Origin: Priapulus caudatus
Lineage: Eukaryota > Priapulida > Priapulimorpha > Priapulimorphida > Priapulidae
DNA: 58,259 bases
NCBI RefSeq assembly: GCF_000485595.1
Contig: NW_014577838.1
Location: 75,690-133,948, forward strand
Reading direction: 5' to 3'
Below are positions 23,601-33,876 of this stretch, one piece after another. The notes under the pieces were generated by a model. The model did no database searches. It was given only the letters and a program-made list of their open reading frames with translations, and was not told the DNA's origin. Position 1 is the first letter of the stretch; every line of letters starts with the position of its first letter. Made by a program: the position numbers and the translations under genes.

Positions 23601-26600
23601 CGAACGCAGCGGGGAACCTGCCCTCGTTGCCGTGGAAATGCCCGACCAGCCAATCATCGTTCACCTTGCTGACCAGAGTGACCTCGTCTCCTTGCTGAAA
23701 TTATACGATGATCGTTAACCTCAGTAATTAATCGTGACCACGACCAGCATTTCACTACTAACTGCATTTCACACCGATATTATCTTCAGGCCAATGCAGA
23801 CGTTGTCTTTAGAATGCATGTGGAATTACATAACTTAAAAATCATTGCCAGCATGAAAAAGATTAGGACAATATTACTGTCTGTATGCGTTACAAAGCGT
23901 AGATGGAGTCAGCTCCATCATACTGCTCTGAAAACCCCACATATTCGACAGACATATTCAGCCAGTACTGACTTACTTCTGTAAGTGAGGCACACTGGGA
24001 TTAACATGAATTTATTCACAAAATAAACATAAATTAATATAAATTAAATAAATAGTCCCACTTGCCTAGCAACCTAGTCTCTCTGTTAGAAAAAAACCCA
24101 AATCCGATTCAAATAAAATCGAACGCTAACGCACGCCCTGCGTTGCCCCGGGGCGCCACCTGGGAGCCGTCGCCGGCGACTCACCTTGAACGTGAGCTCG
24201 TTCTCGCGACCGTCGAAGTCGTACATGGCCGTCGCCACGCGGCCCGCGCACGACCTCTGCATGACCTCCCGCGGGAGATCCTCGACGATCTCCACGTACA
24301 CGCTTGGGAAGATTCCCGTCCTCCCCGCCAGCTCTCCCCGCAGCCAGTCGTTGCTGACGCGCTCGCGCAGAGCGATGGTGGCGCCCTCGCTGAACGCTAG
24401 CTCGTCGTCCTGCTCAGCGTCAAAGTCGAACCTCGCTCGGCAACGCGGCCCTGTCACGACGCCATGATGCTGTGCAGCGGCGCGCTGTAACCACGACAAC
24501 AGAGCGGATAAACAAACAACATGGCGGGTGAGAGCAGCTCAACTAATTTGCAAGAACCTGGCGGAATGTTCAGCCATACAGGTGGGCATGTATGCATCCA
24601 TTCTATGCTCCGCCACACATAATTAAGCAGTAACATGACTGGATTATTGATTATTAATTTAAGTACACAGTCCGACCTCCTTTACCCGGCCACGTCGGGA
24701 CCGACACCCATCCGGATATGGGATTTGGCCGGATATGAGAGTTATGCTCAAACACAGCATTTCTATGCAGTTCAGTATTTAAGGGTTTATGCATGTGATA
24801 ATGTATTTACTGTGTTATTTACTATGTTGCTATGATTATTTGTAACAAACTGTCGTGTTTTATCGTATATATGAAATGGAAATAAAATGAAATTAAACAG
24901 AAATTTTACCAGAAGCATAGCGGACACGAGCGGACAACACACACACACACGCGCACACACGTATGGTTGGTACATCGCGCGAGTTTTGAGCGAGTTTTGA
25001 GCAAGATTTTTAGGTGGAAATGAATGAAAAACAGAGAACATACACTGCGAGATCACGGCCGGTTAATAGAGATTTCCGGATAAAGGATGGCCGGATAAAT
25101 GAGGTCGGACTGTAATCACTTCACAAAGTAATAAATCTGCCGAATATCTGTTAAATCTCAAATTCCTTAGGAACTAATTCTCAATATTAGTACCAATTTA
25201 CTCAGCATGAGCGTAAAAATCCGTATATGATCCCGAGGACATTTTTGGAGGAAATTTTCCCCTCTGCCCCCGGGATTTCGCTGCTATAATTCGTGCGACG
25301 TACCGGCGCTGCTTTCTGCGGCAGCGGAATGACGACCCGGATGTAGCTCTTGGGGAAAATTCCTGTCTTGTTCACGTTCTTCCCCTTCATCCAGTCGTCG
25401 TCGACCTTCTCCAGGATTTCAATGACGTCGCCCGTTGTGAAGGAAAGTTCGTCTGCCTGCTGTCCCACGAAGTCGTGAAGCACGATGCCATGCGGACCCG
25501 TTACCTGCGTATAACAACAATGATGCCGTGCTGACCCGTTACCTGCGTATAACAACAATGATGCCGTGCGGACCCGTTACCTGTGTATAACAACAATGAT
25601 GCCATGCGGACCCGTTACCTGCACGGCATCATTGTTGTTATACAGGACCCGTTACCTGTGTATAACAACAATGATGCCGTGCGGACCCGTTACCTGTGTA
25701 TAACAACAATGATGCCGTGCGGACCCGTTACCTGCGTATAACAACAATGATGCCGTGCGGACCAGTTACCTGTGTATAACAACAATGATGCCGTGTGGAC
25801 CAGTTAGCTGTGTATAACAACAATGATGCCGTGCGGACCAGTTACCTGCGTATAACAACAATGATGACGACAACGTGGAGCCTGTGTGAACTGGTCTGAT
25901 CGGTGTGTGCGTGTGCAATCGCGCGTGCGTGCATGTGGACTCTCTATGATACAACACGTACCGTGTAGTGGTATAGAGGATGGCCCGGCCCCGGTCTGAT
26001 CGGTGTGTGTGTGCGTGTGTGTGTGTGCGTGCGTGCGTGCGTGCATGTGGACTCTCTATGATACAACACGTACCGTGTAGTGGTATAGAGGATGGCCCGG
26101 CCCCGGTCTGATCGGTGTGTGTGTGCGTGTGTGTGCGTGCGTGTGTGCGTGCGTGCGTGAGTGTGGACTCTCTATGATACAACACGTACCGTGTAGTGGT
26201 ATAGAGGATGAGCCCGGCCCCGGGTCTGATCGGTGTGTGTGCTGCATGAGTGAGTGTCGTGCGTGCGTGAGTGTGGACTGCTCTATGATAGCAACAGGAC
26301 GCGTTAGTGGTATAGAGGATGGCCCGCGGCCCCGCGTCTGATGCGGTGTGGTGTGCTGCTCATGCGTGCCGTGCGTGAGTGTGGACTCTCTATGAATACA
26401 ACACGTTACCGCTGTAGTGTTTATAGAGGCATGGCCGGGCCGCGGTCTTGATCGGGTGTGTGTGTGTGTGCCATGCTGCGGTGCGTGAGTGTAGGACTCT
26501 CTATGATACAAACACGTAATCGTGTAGTGGTATAGAGAGATGGCCCGGCCCCGGTCTCGGAGGCAGGATTGCCCGCCCGATGTCGTCTCCGCTGCCCGCA

Positions 26601-28046
26601 ATCCAGGCCGTGGTCGCTGCCTTACCGCGCCGCCGCCGTGTGTGGGTGACACTCCATGCGGGGGATTAAAGGGGAGGATGAGGAGAGAAGCAGTGCCGCA
26701 CTGCGCGTTGACGCCCCGGCGCGTTGAAGCCTCTGTGAGCTGAGGTACTGTGCCTCGGCTGGACGAGGCTGGCGCGCGGCATTCTGCAACAAGCAAAGAA
26801 CGATTGAATCACACGACAAACGCTCGTCATTCGTAAACGACGAATCATTAAACGTAGTCAACGACGTTCCTAGCTTGGGGTGCGACAGCAGACTGACTGT
26901 CCCGTCACTCGCATGTCATGCCGCGGATGCAGCAGCAGCAGTTGAATCAGCAAGGAGGAAAAAACTTGCAGAAGAGGAAACCGTACTTACCCGCTTCACG
27001 ATTTTAAAAAATGGATGTGACAATTTGTGGCTTATTTTCAACTTAATAAATTAAATTTTTACATCTGCGGTACATAAATTGAAGAGCAGTGTGGCTGGAA
27101 CATTCGAGCGAGGCCGGAATCAAACAAGACGCTCCAGTAAAATTCTGCCCTAAATTTCAAGCACCCCTTACAATAGCGTGCTCACGGTTTCTCACACTTG
27201 ACTGATTACACGCTGGCTCTCTCTGGCGGCGGGCGGCGCTTTCCCGTCGTCCGAGGCTTCGTAGGGCGCAGCAGCCGTCGGTTCTGCTTCGTTGCGTCAG
27301 GCGGCGCGAGAGGACGTGGCGCCACCTTCTTTCGGCCCCGCGTGCAGCGACGTCTTGCGGACGGCGCGCGCGGTAGGAGCCGCAGCTGCTCCAGGCTGCC
27401 TTTGGGCGTCAACGCTTCGAGGGGGACCACCGTCGCCGCGGCCCGACACGCGTCCTGAGGACAGCGGACTGTCGCCGCGCGAACACCGGCGCGACTGCTC
27501 CTGCCGTCGAACGACACCCAGGCCGCACAGGCAGTTTGTGCGCGCCCGCGGGGAGCTGGTTGCCTCACCTGGCTGGGTCGCCGCTTGTGACGCACAGGCT
27601 TCTGGGTAGCGTCGGTTTCTGTCGCGCGCAGTGACTGCAGGGGGCGCCGGCGTAAGGCGGTGGGCGGTGACTGAGGGGGCGCTCGGCGTAGGCGCGTGTG
27701 ACTCGGCAACGTCGTAACGGACGCAGACGGCCCGGCATCGTCACCGGCGCGCACGCCTCAAACGGATCGCGAGATCGACGCGGCGCGCCCACTGGGATGC
27801 ACAGCGGGAGGAAGCGGCGGCCTAGCGTGGGGCGGCAAACTCGTAGTCAAAGAGGTCGCCGACTGAAGGTCAATGCTCAAGGAGATTGACCGGATGCTTC
27901 GGTGCGAGCCCAGCAGCGGTTGGGCGCCGCCTCGGCGTTGCGGCTCCGGTCCGGCGCCCCTGGTGGCTCATGATGTCCATCGCTGCCTGTAAGTCTGATG
28001 CATGCGTAAGTCTTCTAGGCATCACTCTCTGCGTACGTCGGGCCGG
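16574..28046 (-). CDS. SH3D19: Multi-SH3 adaptor, SH3D19 (Eve-1)-like, partial model
   Basis: Firm exons, 5' to 3': 25504-25304 (67 codons), 24484-24185 (100), 23694-23545 (50), 23290-23083 (69 codons plus one base), and the last exon 16690-16574 (38 residues, stop at 16574). They encode SH3 units with the ALYDF-type start, an acidic RT loop (ADELSF, DDELAF, ENELTF, PSELSL), the DDW/NDW/EDW tryptophan and the GxFPxxYV end: one complete, a second complete plus the start of a third, the rest of the third, a fourth, and the tail of a fifth. A phase-compatible proline/serine-rich exon precedes them at 26783-26626. Further upstream (27569 to about 28046) proline-rich coding is broken by frame changes. 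The exon starting the fifth SH3 domain was not found between 23082 and 16691. Five tandem C-terminal SH3 domains after a proline-rich N-terminus match SH3D19, which binds ADAM tails. Other multi-SH3 adaptors are possible. Confidence 0.75.
17676..20207. other. TMEM62 3' region and AT-rich intronic DNA
   Basis: The likely TMEM62 3' UTR runs to a polyadenylation signal AATAAA at 17932-17937, with another at 18375-18380. The remainder is very AT-rich with no coding character. On the minus strand AATAAA (plus-strand TTTATT, 20179-20184) lies just past the Speedy stop codon. Confidence 0.5.
20208..22218 (-). CDS. Speedy/RINGO-family CDK activator, four exons, N-terminus not found
   Basis: Exons on the minus strand: 22218-22133, 21708-21537, 20887-20698, 20293-20208. 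All junctions are GT/AG and in phase, giving 177 residues and a stop. The first exon has LAYFKRGQFKLREYTRTNFF. The second has the acidic YLANDMEEDEEE block and FPWLLGDRWRK, ending RRCCEE. The third begins with the conserved YVWQRERESHHGGA block and ends in a CxxC pair and serines. These are signatures of the Speedy (RINGO) box, which binds and activates CDK1/CDK2 without a cyclin. The fourth exon (DQKPDWRPF to the stop) is assigned by phase only. The exon for the start of the Speedy box, with the initiator methionine, was not recognised upstream. The whole gene lies on the same strand inside the long intron before the SH3 gene's last exon. Confidence 0.88.
22492..22580. repeat. End of a repeat family with paired AACTCGAGTT palindromes
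   Basis: AAGCCTCGTCTACACGACTT leads into repeated TAACTCGAGTTAAGC words and TAGCGATTATGTAG. The same order in inverse orientation is at 54975-55065, so these are two termini of one dispersed element. Here it is followed by a GTGC/GTAC simple repeat (22581-22715). Confidence 0.5.
22581..22715. repeat. (GTGC)n/(GTAC)n simple repeat
   Basis: Alternating purine-pyrimidine array (TGCGTGCGTGCG, TACGTGTGTACGTAC) with Z-DNA potential. Open frames on both strands are artefacts. Confidence 0.85.
24668..25112. mobile_element. Pogo/Tigger-like MITE
   Basis: CAGTCCGACCTCCTTTACCC at the left and, on the opposite strand, CAGTCCGACCTCATTTATCC at the right are terminal inverted repeats ending in CCGG words. 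They resemble pogo/Tigger ends and the right end is bordered by TA. There is no transposase frame; a CA microsatellite lies inside. Inserted in an SH3 gene intron. Confidence 0.55.
25505..25870 (-). repeat. 38-bp minisatellite built from an SH3-exon splice acceptor
   Basis: About nine direct units plus one inverted fragment (25620-25645). On the minus strand the unit reads GTAACGGGTCCGCACGGCAT followed by CATTGTTGTTATACGCAG. The first 21 bases equal the first 21 bases of the adjoining SH3 exon (25504-25484) but for one base, and the unit's end supplies the CAG acceptor. Each unit is thus a copy of the intron-exon junction. Confidence 0.85.
25880..26545. repeat. ~115-bp tandem repeat with TG-rich spacer, about six units
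   Basis: The unit contains GTGGACTCTCTATGATACAA, CACGTACCGTGTAGTGGTAT and AGAGGATGGCCCGGCCCCGG, then a (TG/TGCG)n run of variable length. Units before about 26220 are clean; 26220-26540 carry many single-base insertions. It fills the intron between two SH3-gene exons. Confidence 0.8.
26626..26783 (-). CDS. Candidate proline/serine-rich exon of the SH3 gene
   Basis: Bounded by a GTTGCAG acceptor and a GCG|GTAAGG donor, it reads two bases plus 52 codons (CRAPASSSRGTVPQL to a GVSPTHGGGA end) and finishes in phase 0, which the next SH3 exon requires. The composition suits a linker ahead of the SH3 array. No domain is recognisable. Confidence 0.5.
27200..27568. other. GC-rich stretch, open on both strands, unassigned
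   Basis: Rich in CGCG and open in several frames on both strands, which follows from low stop-codon density. It lies past the CCAG|GTGAGG donor, so it is probably intronic in the SH3 gene. Confidence 0.35.
27569..28046 (-). CDS. GC-rich proline-rich coding with apparent frameshifts (5' part of SH3 gene)
   Basis: After a TTTGCAG acceptor at 28046, open stretches in different frames follow each other: one ending at 27870, a proline-rich one with LPPHARPPLPPAVHP, and finally AESHAPTPSAPSVTAHRL running to a CCAG|GTGAGG donor at 27569. That donor leaves phase 1, which fits the exon at 26783. No single frame stays open. The neighbouring DNA has indel noise, so assembly errors are likely, though decay or misread exons remain possible. 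Confidence 0.4.
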
Positions 28047-28154
28047 TTCCTGCAAACAAACAGGGTCACAGTGAGACGATCACCGACGACAACAACAACC
28101 CAATCAAACGTTTAATGAACAATCCCAAGTGGAAAGTCAGTTTTACAACAGTTT

Positions 28155-28785
28155 GCCATAGATACGATTCATCACTACTATGATGCTCAGCTACAGCAGT
28201 TATATATATGATTACATCACTACTATGATGCTCAGTAACAGCAGTATATATATGATTACATCACTACGATGCATGCTCAGTAGCAGCAGTCTATCATGTA
28301 TATGATTACATCAACTACTACGATTGCTCAGTATCAGCAGTCTATATATATGATTACCATCACGTACTCCCCTGATGCCTCAGTTACCGCCAGTTCATAT
28401 ATATGATTACATCACTAACTATGATTGCTCAGTACAGCAGTGTATATATATGCATTACATCACTACTATGATGCCGTCACTACAGCAGTTATATATATGA
28501 TTACATCCACTACTACGATGCTCAGTAAGCAGTTATATATATGTATTACATCACTACCTTTTTACGATGCTCAGCTACAGCCAGTTATATATATGGATAC
28601 ATCACTACTACGATCTCAGTACAGCAGCTTATATATGATGATTACATCAATACTATGATGCCTCAGTCAGCAGTTATATATATGATTACATCACTACTCA
28701 TGCCATGCTCAGTACAGCAGCTTATATATGATGGATTACATCACTACTACGATGCTCAGTACAGCAGTTATATATATGGTGTGAG
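28155..28785. repeat. ~45-bp minisatellite, about 13 noisy units
   Basis: The unit is approximately ATATATATGATTACATCACT followed by ACTATGATGCTCAGTACAGC and AGTT. Almost every unit differs by one or two single-base insertions, unlike the clean minisatellite at 15978. An AT microsatellite follows at 28870-28935. Confidence 0.8.
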
Positions 28786-29047
28786 ATACATATAGTAACC
28801 AACATAGTAGTTTTATCCTAGTAGCTTGGTATAATAATTAAAGCACATACCCTGCTTTTAAGTTTAGTATCTATATATATATGTATATATATACTTATAT
28901 ATTATATATATATATAATATATATATATATATATAAACTTAATCAATCTGCATATATCATGTAAAATTTTGCCAATGAGTGATCATTGCAATCATGCCAA
29001 TACTCCTCAATAAATAAACCAGATTTTACATTCGAGATGACACGCAT

Positions 29048-29532
29048 TGACCGACCGAGTCATTTACGTGATGCATACTAATAGTCTAATACTATGCACC
29101 TCCCCTAAACGACACTGTCATTGACCGACCGAGTCATTTACGTGATGCATACTAATAGGGCCAAAACAAAATATATGTGTGGTTACCGTTACATGCCGAA
29201 AAAAAATTAGTAGGTAGGTAGGAAAAACATTCTATTTTCTTGAAATATTTTATTTACGAACTGGTCATGTCCGGAGGATGTGCGTTGTGCCTTTTGAAGC
29301 AGAAACTGTCCAATTCATATTTTTTTTTCTTTTTTTTCTGACTTTAAAGAAAATGGACAATAAAATGTTTAGGGTAGCTGGGAATAAATAGGGTCGGTCG
29401 GGAAACCGTAACCACACCTATATTTTGTTTTGGCCTAGTCTAATACTATGCACCTCCCCTAAACGACACTGTCATTGACCGACCGAGTCATTTACGTGAT
29501 GCATACTAATACTATGCACGTACCTAAATGAC
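29048..29532. repeat. ~75-bp tandem repeat, three units, one interrupted by a MITE
   Basis: CATTGACCGACCGAGTCATT, TACGTGATGCATACTAATAG and TCTAATACTATGCACCTCCC follow one another, starting near 29048, 29119 and 29473. The second unit is split by the element at 29159-29435. The third is slightly shortened. Confidence 0.75.
29159..29435. mobile_element. 277-bp MITE with GGCCAAAACAAAATATA ends and 3-bp TSD
   Basis: The left end GGCCAAAACAAAATATATGT and right end (opposite strand) GGCCAAAACAAAATATAGGT are inverted repeats continuing into GTGGTTAC. It is flanked by TAG on both sides. The uninterrupted tandem unit next door reads AATAGTCTAAT with one TAG, so the duplication is proven by the empty site. 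A 3-bp duplication suits PIF/Harbinger-type elements, but the superfamily is not certain. Confidence 0.7.
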
Positions 29533-29539
29533 ACTGTCA

Positions 29540-29605
29540 AATCAGGGAGTCCGACAGTAAATCAGGGAGTATTTGACTCCGGACTCGCGTTAATTTCGCA
29601 CCCTG
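29540..29605. repeat. Dispersed repeat family R1, inverted fragment
   Basis: Reverse complement of the start of the repeats at 5115 and 37068 (GGTGCGAAATTAACG, AGTCCGGAGTCAAATACTCC, CTGATTTACTGTCGG). Confidence 0.6.
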
Positions 29606-30317
29606 TAATACTATGCACGTACCTGTAAGTTTGGCTGCTGGCCTCGTACACCTGGCGGCTGCCTAGACATCCTAGATTGGTCGGCTCCGTTCCTGCAAAG
29701 CGCAGGACGTTAGACATGCGACGGTGAAACACTCGCGTGAGATGTCGGATGGTGATAGAAGAGAGCCGGTCAGGCAGGACGGCTAATACTAATAGCATTC
29801 CGTTCATGGCGGAACTGCGCAGGACTAAATATGGGACTGGATACAATAGGTGGGTTTGCCCGCCACGTGTGAACGAACCAAACTGGTCCCTGATAAGAGT
29901 CACACTTCTTTCCTGCCACACAAGAGGTTTGTAAAGCAAACGGGTGTAGAAATGACATCACAAATACACACACATGCATGCACCCTCGAGCGCATACGCA
30001 CACACATACACACACATACTTGTGCAAATGCATAGGAATAAACACCACCACACTATAGCATTTACTAACGTGCAGACACAAATGCACGCACAGAAACATA
30101 CGATACACACCTTGCATATCCATTCATTCCAACTGTGGACAAACTAGAAATGCACAACCACAAAAAAACAAAGCATATATGCTGGTGTGGTTCCTGGCCA
30201 CATATATACACAGCCTCTGTGTGAACTTTGTACAGCCATGAGTCAAATACTAACCGCTACTCAAATACACTCAGTGACTAGGAATCACATGACAGTCATA
30301 TAAGGGTACACACGTTA

Positions 30318-30854
30318 GGCCAAAACAAGATATATGTGTGGTTACCGTTACATGCCGAAAAAAAATAGGGTAGGTAGGTAGGGAAAACATTTTATTTTCT
30401 TGAAATATTTTATTTACGAACCATGTCCGAAGGATGTGCGTTGTGCCTTTTGAAGCAGGAACTGTCCAATTCATATTTTTTGATTTTTGATATATTTTTT
30501 TTTTTGTTGGTTTAATCGCCCTTCAATAAACTCAAGACTCACAGGGATCATAGCTAAGACATGTGTCTATAATNNNNNNNNNNTGTGTGGTTACCGTTAC
30601 ATGCCACAAAAAAATAGGGTAGGTAGGTAGGGAAAACATTTTATTTTCTTGAAATATTTTATTTACGAACCATGTCCGAAGGATGTGCGTTGTGCCTTTT
30701 GAAGCAGGAACTGTCTTATTCATATTTTTTAATTTTTTAATTTTTAAAATTTTTTTTTGACTTTAAAGATAATTGACAATAAAATGTTTAGGGTCGCTGG
30801 GAATAAATAGGGTTGGTCCGGAAACCGTAACCACACCTATATTTTGTTTTGGCC
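30318..30854. mobile_element. Second GGCCAAAAC MITE, duplicated across an assembly gap
   Basis: The left part (30318-30480) and right part (30584-30854) each hold the TGTGTGGTTACCGTTACATG start and following ~150 bases. The outermost flanks are TTA on both sides (30315-30317 and 30855-30857), as expected for one insertion with a 3-bp duplication. Ten N lie between them at 30574-30583. The doubling is therefore probably an assembly artefact rather than two elements. Confidence 0.65.
30574..30583. other. Assembly gap (10 N)
   Basis: Ten N. The flanking sequences repeat each other. Confidence 0.99.
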
Positions 30855-30859
30855 TTACT

Positions 30860-31980
30860 TCTCATGTTCATATTTCACCTAAAGAAGCATCACCAGTCTA
30901 GAATAATCTGTTTGTACAGTCGCACAGAGTTATTTGGAGGCAATACACTTTGGGTAATTACATCACGTAGTAAACCGACCAGGCTCTCCGACTGTTACAC
31001 GGCGTAGGAGCCTGACACCCTTCCATACGAAATGCCTGGTTGCTTGAAAACAAACTCCGAATTTCGTAAAAATTTCGTAAATAAAACAATCGTATTACCA
31101 CATTTGACCTCACCTGTTACATGTTGCAACTATCGCTACACTTCTTAATTACTATTAGTATTTACCTCGAAGTCTTACTATAAATTGGAGATTTTCTGTG
31201 TGTGTATGTGTGTCCGGCTATATACGTTTCCGCACCGCTCAACGGATCCTCTCCAAACTTGGTCGGAACATTCTACAGATCATGACACGTTGCATGGGCT
31301 ATTTTTTTTCTTTTCAGTTTCATTTTTTTCACATTCCACGTTCAAAAACATTAAGATAGTGGGAAATTTTTGCATGGCAACGTCACAACAACACGAAAAC
31401 ACGACGCCACCTATCAGATCTTATATGTGTTAATATTATTTTTTAAATATTTTTTCATTATTATTTTTTTAGTTTTTAACGGGAATGGACGGGTATGGCT
31501 AGTACTACACGTTAAAATAAGATCATTTCAAACAGCTTTACTTTTGAACGTTTGTGACAAACACCATTCTGGATGTTCTTATGTCTCTTTTTGTACTGTT
31601 TGTACTTGTATTTTTCGCTACGTTATTGATGGGATATCTATGGGAAAATGGCGGCATTTTTTTAGTTTTATCTTAAATCAATTTATAAATAATTACTCGC
31701 TGACACGTAAATACATGCTCAGTGATAGCGCACATATAATAAATCGAGGCGTGGAAGTACAGAGAAGCAGTAAGAATTATAAAAAGTTAGAACATTTTAC
31801 GTTTAATAGCAGCGCACGTCATGCCGAACAATATTCTATTGCGTCGGCTTGTGACCCTCTCGCCAACGTAGTGTTAAGCGAGAAGGGAACTTGTGCAGTT
31901 GTGGCTAATCACATACGTGCATTTTGACTTGATATGAAACAGACGTGTTTCCATTGACACTTGGCATATAAAGTATAGTA
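30860..31980. other. Non-coding DNA with a possible repeat
   Basis: 31190-31300 has a TGTGTGTGTATGTGTGTCCGGC run followed by CTCAACGGATCCTCTCCAAA, the style of a dispersed repeat. The 185-codon frame at 31370-31927 (+) has no recognisable composition or splice context and I do not call it a gene. Confidence 0.35.
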
Positions 31981-31982
31981 GG

Positions 31983-32239
31983 GCTCATAGTCATAGGGTC
32001 TGCTTCTCTATGTTCCCCAGGGTACTGCCGGAACGTACTCTGGTAACTATCTAGCTGATATGGTTAGGGTTAGGGTTAGGGAGTAGGCGTAGGCGACTCC
32101 CTAGAATCGTTAATGGAGTAGGCGAGGTACGGTCCGGCATATTAGATAGTAGTATTTAGTACCAGGGTACGTTCCGGTATACCGGACCGTACCCAGGGTA
32201 CGTTCCGGCAGTACCCTGGGGGACATAGACCCTCTCAGC
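31983..32239. mobile_element. Telomere-repeat-bearing MITE, copy 3 (inverted)
   Basis: Same ends as the copies at 3146 and 11648, but the interior is reversed, with GGTTAGGGTTAGGGTTAGGG (about 32064-32083) before GGCATATTAGATAGT. It closes GGGGGACATAGACCCTCTCAGC. Confidence 0.75.
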
Positions 32240-32856
32240 TATAATGTTTGTACCTTATCTGAAACCTTTAAGCAGCGGTCTGCTTCTAAGAAGCGCTTTA
32301 TCACTGGCTCTTCTGCATAATATAATAGAAATAGAAATTGAACTTGCATGCCCAAACAGTGTTTGGTAATGATACAAATTTAAAGCAGTACACAAGATAT
32401 TTAGCCATTAACATAACTCTCAGCAGGCACACAGGCGTTGTCTTAAGGTCAGCCACAAACAATGCAGTTGCACCTTTAGTTTACATCCAATCCTATTGGT
32501 ATAGTAGACATAAATTCTTAAGATGGAATATAGGTGAAGCAAGCAGTATTGTATATCAATAATAACTATGTACAAGGCTTAAAAGGGCCATACATATATA
32601 CCTAGTATAATCAGCAATGTCTTATGGGACCACAATTTTATGTCATAAGACTAATAACTGAGTATGATGACAAGGGAATACTTCTCTCTTGTTAGTATTT
32701 ATTATATGTATTTCAAGGTTATATGCATTCATTTGACAAATTCTACTTCGTTATTCTAATTTTTTAGTAGGGGAGCATCTCTGCTGCCCACCCACTACCT
32801 GACGGCTACAATACATTTAGAAGAAGCTCATATATCAAACATTTGTAGGGTTATAA

Positions 32857-33264
32857 CCAACGTTTCCTCTAATTATTAGTAGTCATACAGTGCACGAAAA
32901 AATCTCATGTTGTGAAAAAAAATTTCCCGTGCCAAAAGTATGTGCGCAGTGCACACTGAATGGTTGTGCAAATGTAAACTTGAAATTGTTTCAAGATAAT
33001 TTTGGCACAGCCTATCTCTCATGGCTAATACAACTGTATTGGCATGTTTTAATATAATACAAATATGATTGCATTCTACGAAGTAACGTTATTCTTACTT
33101 TTAACTACTTAGTTCGGTTTGTTGTTCCATTAAATAAAACATCAATTATTAATTACTACATTATTTTAGGTAACTAACATTTTGTGCGCACATTAATTTC
33201 CTTTGTGTGCTGGTTGCAAAACGTGTGTGCATGCGCACACATGCACAGATTAGAGGGAACACTG
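32857..33264. mobile_element. hAT-like MITE with perfect 8-bp target duplication
   Basis: CAACGTTTCCTCTAAT at the left and, on the opposite strand, CAGTGTTCCCTCTAAT at the right are inverted ends. Both are flanked by the identical octamer GTTATAAC (32849-32856 and 33265-33272). An 8-bp duplication with these ends is typical of hAT transposons. The 408-bp body is non-coding and includes GTGCGCACA-rich segments near each end. Confidence 0.8.
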
Positions 33265-33323
33265 GTTATAACATTATCTATTGGTAAAGGGACAATAAAA
33301 GGAATGTAGGCTATGTAAAGATC

Positions 33324-33876
33324 TCAAAAGAAGAAAAAATATTCAAATATCAGTAACAGATGAAACATACCCAACAGGTATAGGTATGCAGTTAGTTCTT
33401 TGGTTGTCACTAGGAGATGTGTGTTGTGATTATATGATCCTGTTCTCAGTTTCTTTATATTTCCAGCACTAGACAGACATATGCAGTCACTTGTTTCAGG
33501 CTCAAAGACGTTCGAACAGGGCGAGATTGCACTGCTATGATGACTCGGCCTTTTATTTTCTGTTTGATGCCATCGCCTTGGTCGCGGATGTGTAGTGTTA
33601 CAGTTGGTATTTAACAAGCATGTAACATGCTCATGAGTAGTCTGTAATGCTTCACATTTGGATTCTCCAAACAACCCAACAACCCCAGCAGCAGATGCTA
33701 GCAAACTTTTCTGCCACGAACGTTTACCAGTTACTTTACAGTTTGGCTCTGCAGTGCTTGCCATCTGAGTAATGAATTTACTGGCACGTGTTGCATGACA
33801 GTTTATACTGGCATTTCCCATTGATTCGCTCATGTCTAGCAGAAATTTGCCTTTGCCGTGCTGTCTACTTCTGCAA
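33324..33876 (-). CDS. Candidate terminal exon, unknown protein with hydrophobic tail
   Basis: After a GACTTGCAG acceptor, one minus-strand frame stays open for about 183 codons to a stop at 33324, which is long for AT-rich DNA. The reading is polar with scattered cysteines and ends in a hydrophobic stretch (AYLYLLGMFHLLLIFEYFFF) that could be a tail anchor. I do not recognise it and found no phase-compatible upstream exon. It could be a chance frame. Confidence 0.3.

Noticed and set aside
25505-25870. CRISPR-like array (regular 38-bp units)
   Set aside because: Units are contiguous without unique spacers and match an adjoining eukaryotic exon junction.
31370-31927. 185-codon plus-strand frame
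   Set aside because: Low-complexity hydrophobic and mixed composition, no recognisable motif or splice sites, next to a dispersed repeat.
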